Source: an uncultured Phycisphaerales bacterium (lineage in GTDB: Bacteria; Planctomycetota; Phycisphaerae; Phycisphaerales; UBA1924). Taken from it: a stretch of 6,595 bases of DNA. A program made the position numbers and the translations under genes. Shown here piece after piece: positions 6,468 through 6,595 of this stretch (positions are counted from its first letter, which is position 1; every line of letters starts with the position of its first letter). The stretch covers positions 1-6,595 of the forward strand of contig CALMQD010000368.1 in NCBI GenBank assembly GCA_937871415.1, written 5' to 3'. The notes under the pieces are model-generated. The model saw nothing but the letters and a program-made list of their open reading frames with translations, had not been told where the DNA came from and did no database searches.

Positions 6468-6492
6468 TGAACTCGATGTGAAAGCAAGTTCA
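6468..6492. promoter_or_regulatory. Candidate operator dyad TGAACT-N13-AGTTCA upstream of the small gene
   Basis: A perfect 6-bp inverted repeat with 13 bases between lies about 97 bases upstream of the small gene's start, within a cluster of GAAC/GTTC half-sites (6461, 6469, 6488, 6500, 6520). The spacing suits a dimeric regulator, but no recognised box (the GAAC-N4-GTTC LexA form, for example) is present. The rest of 6384-6595 holds a short GC hairpin (6391-6405) and no gene I can support. Confidence 0.25.
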
Positions 6493-6595
6493 GCACGGCG
6501 TTCAATACTGGTGTGCTTCGTTCGAGAAAGTGAGCGCGCCGTCGCGGTCGGTGACGCACGGAGGCGATTGCGGTCGGAGCCCCCCAAACGGACGG

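Noticed and set aside
6372..6587. N-terminal extension of the small gene to a start at 6587
   Set aside because: The added residues are Arg/Ser-rich without domain character, and the GGAG-ATG pair at 6378-6369 gives a better start.

Overview
This 6.6 kb window is GC-rich bacterial chromosomal DNA with strongly GC-biased third codon positions. It suggests a member of the Planctomycetota, possibly Phycisphaerae-like. That is inferred from the style of the RlmN and thiolase proteins and the composition; no marker gene proves it. I see no mobile element, CRISPR array, tRNA or rRNA.

Layout. On the + strand are the 3' part of an RlmN-type 23S rRNA/tRNA methyltransferase (1-534, running off the left edge) and a complete thiolase (646-1827) with its own ribosome-binding site and a strong intrinsic terminator (1884-1910). 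Everything to the right is on the - strand. A two-gene ABC exporter comes first: an ATPase (4360-3320) and a NatB-like membrane subunit (3323-1911), joined by a 4-base GTGA overlap. Next is a secreted protein with two PRC-barrel-like domains (5879-4551), followed by its own hairpin terminator (4449-4491). Last is a small unrecognised gene (6371-6120) whose start codon lies inside a perfect palindrome.

How the genes work together. Only the ABC pair is clearly one functional unit. The terminator between the PRC-barrel gene and the ABC pair argues that they are transcribed separately. The thiolase and the permease are convergent, with the thiolase terminator's T-tract ending one base before the permease stop codon. 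RlmN and the thiolase look like ordinary housekeeping and central-metabolism neighbours.

What stands out. I found no convincing new multi-gene system. The points most worth checking are: the first ~129 bases, which are in frame with RlmN but do not look like RlmN; the PRC / middle domain / PRC architecture of the secreted protein, with a cysteine trio; the orphan small gene with its palindromic start site and an upstream dyad; a possibly leaderless ATPase message; and a His-to-Met change in the thiolase CoA-binding loop.
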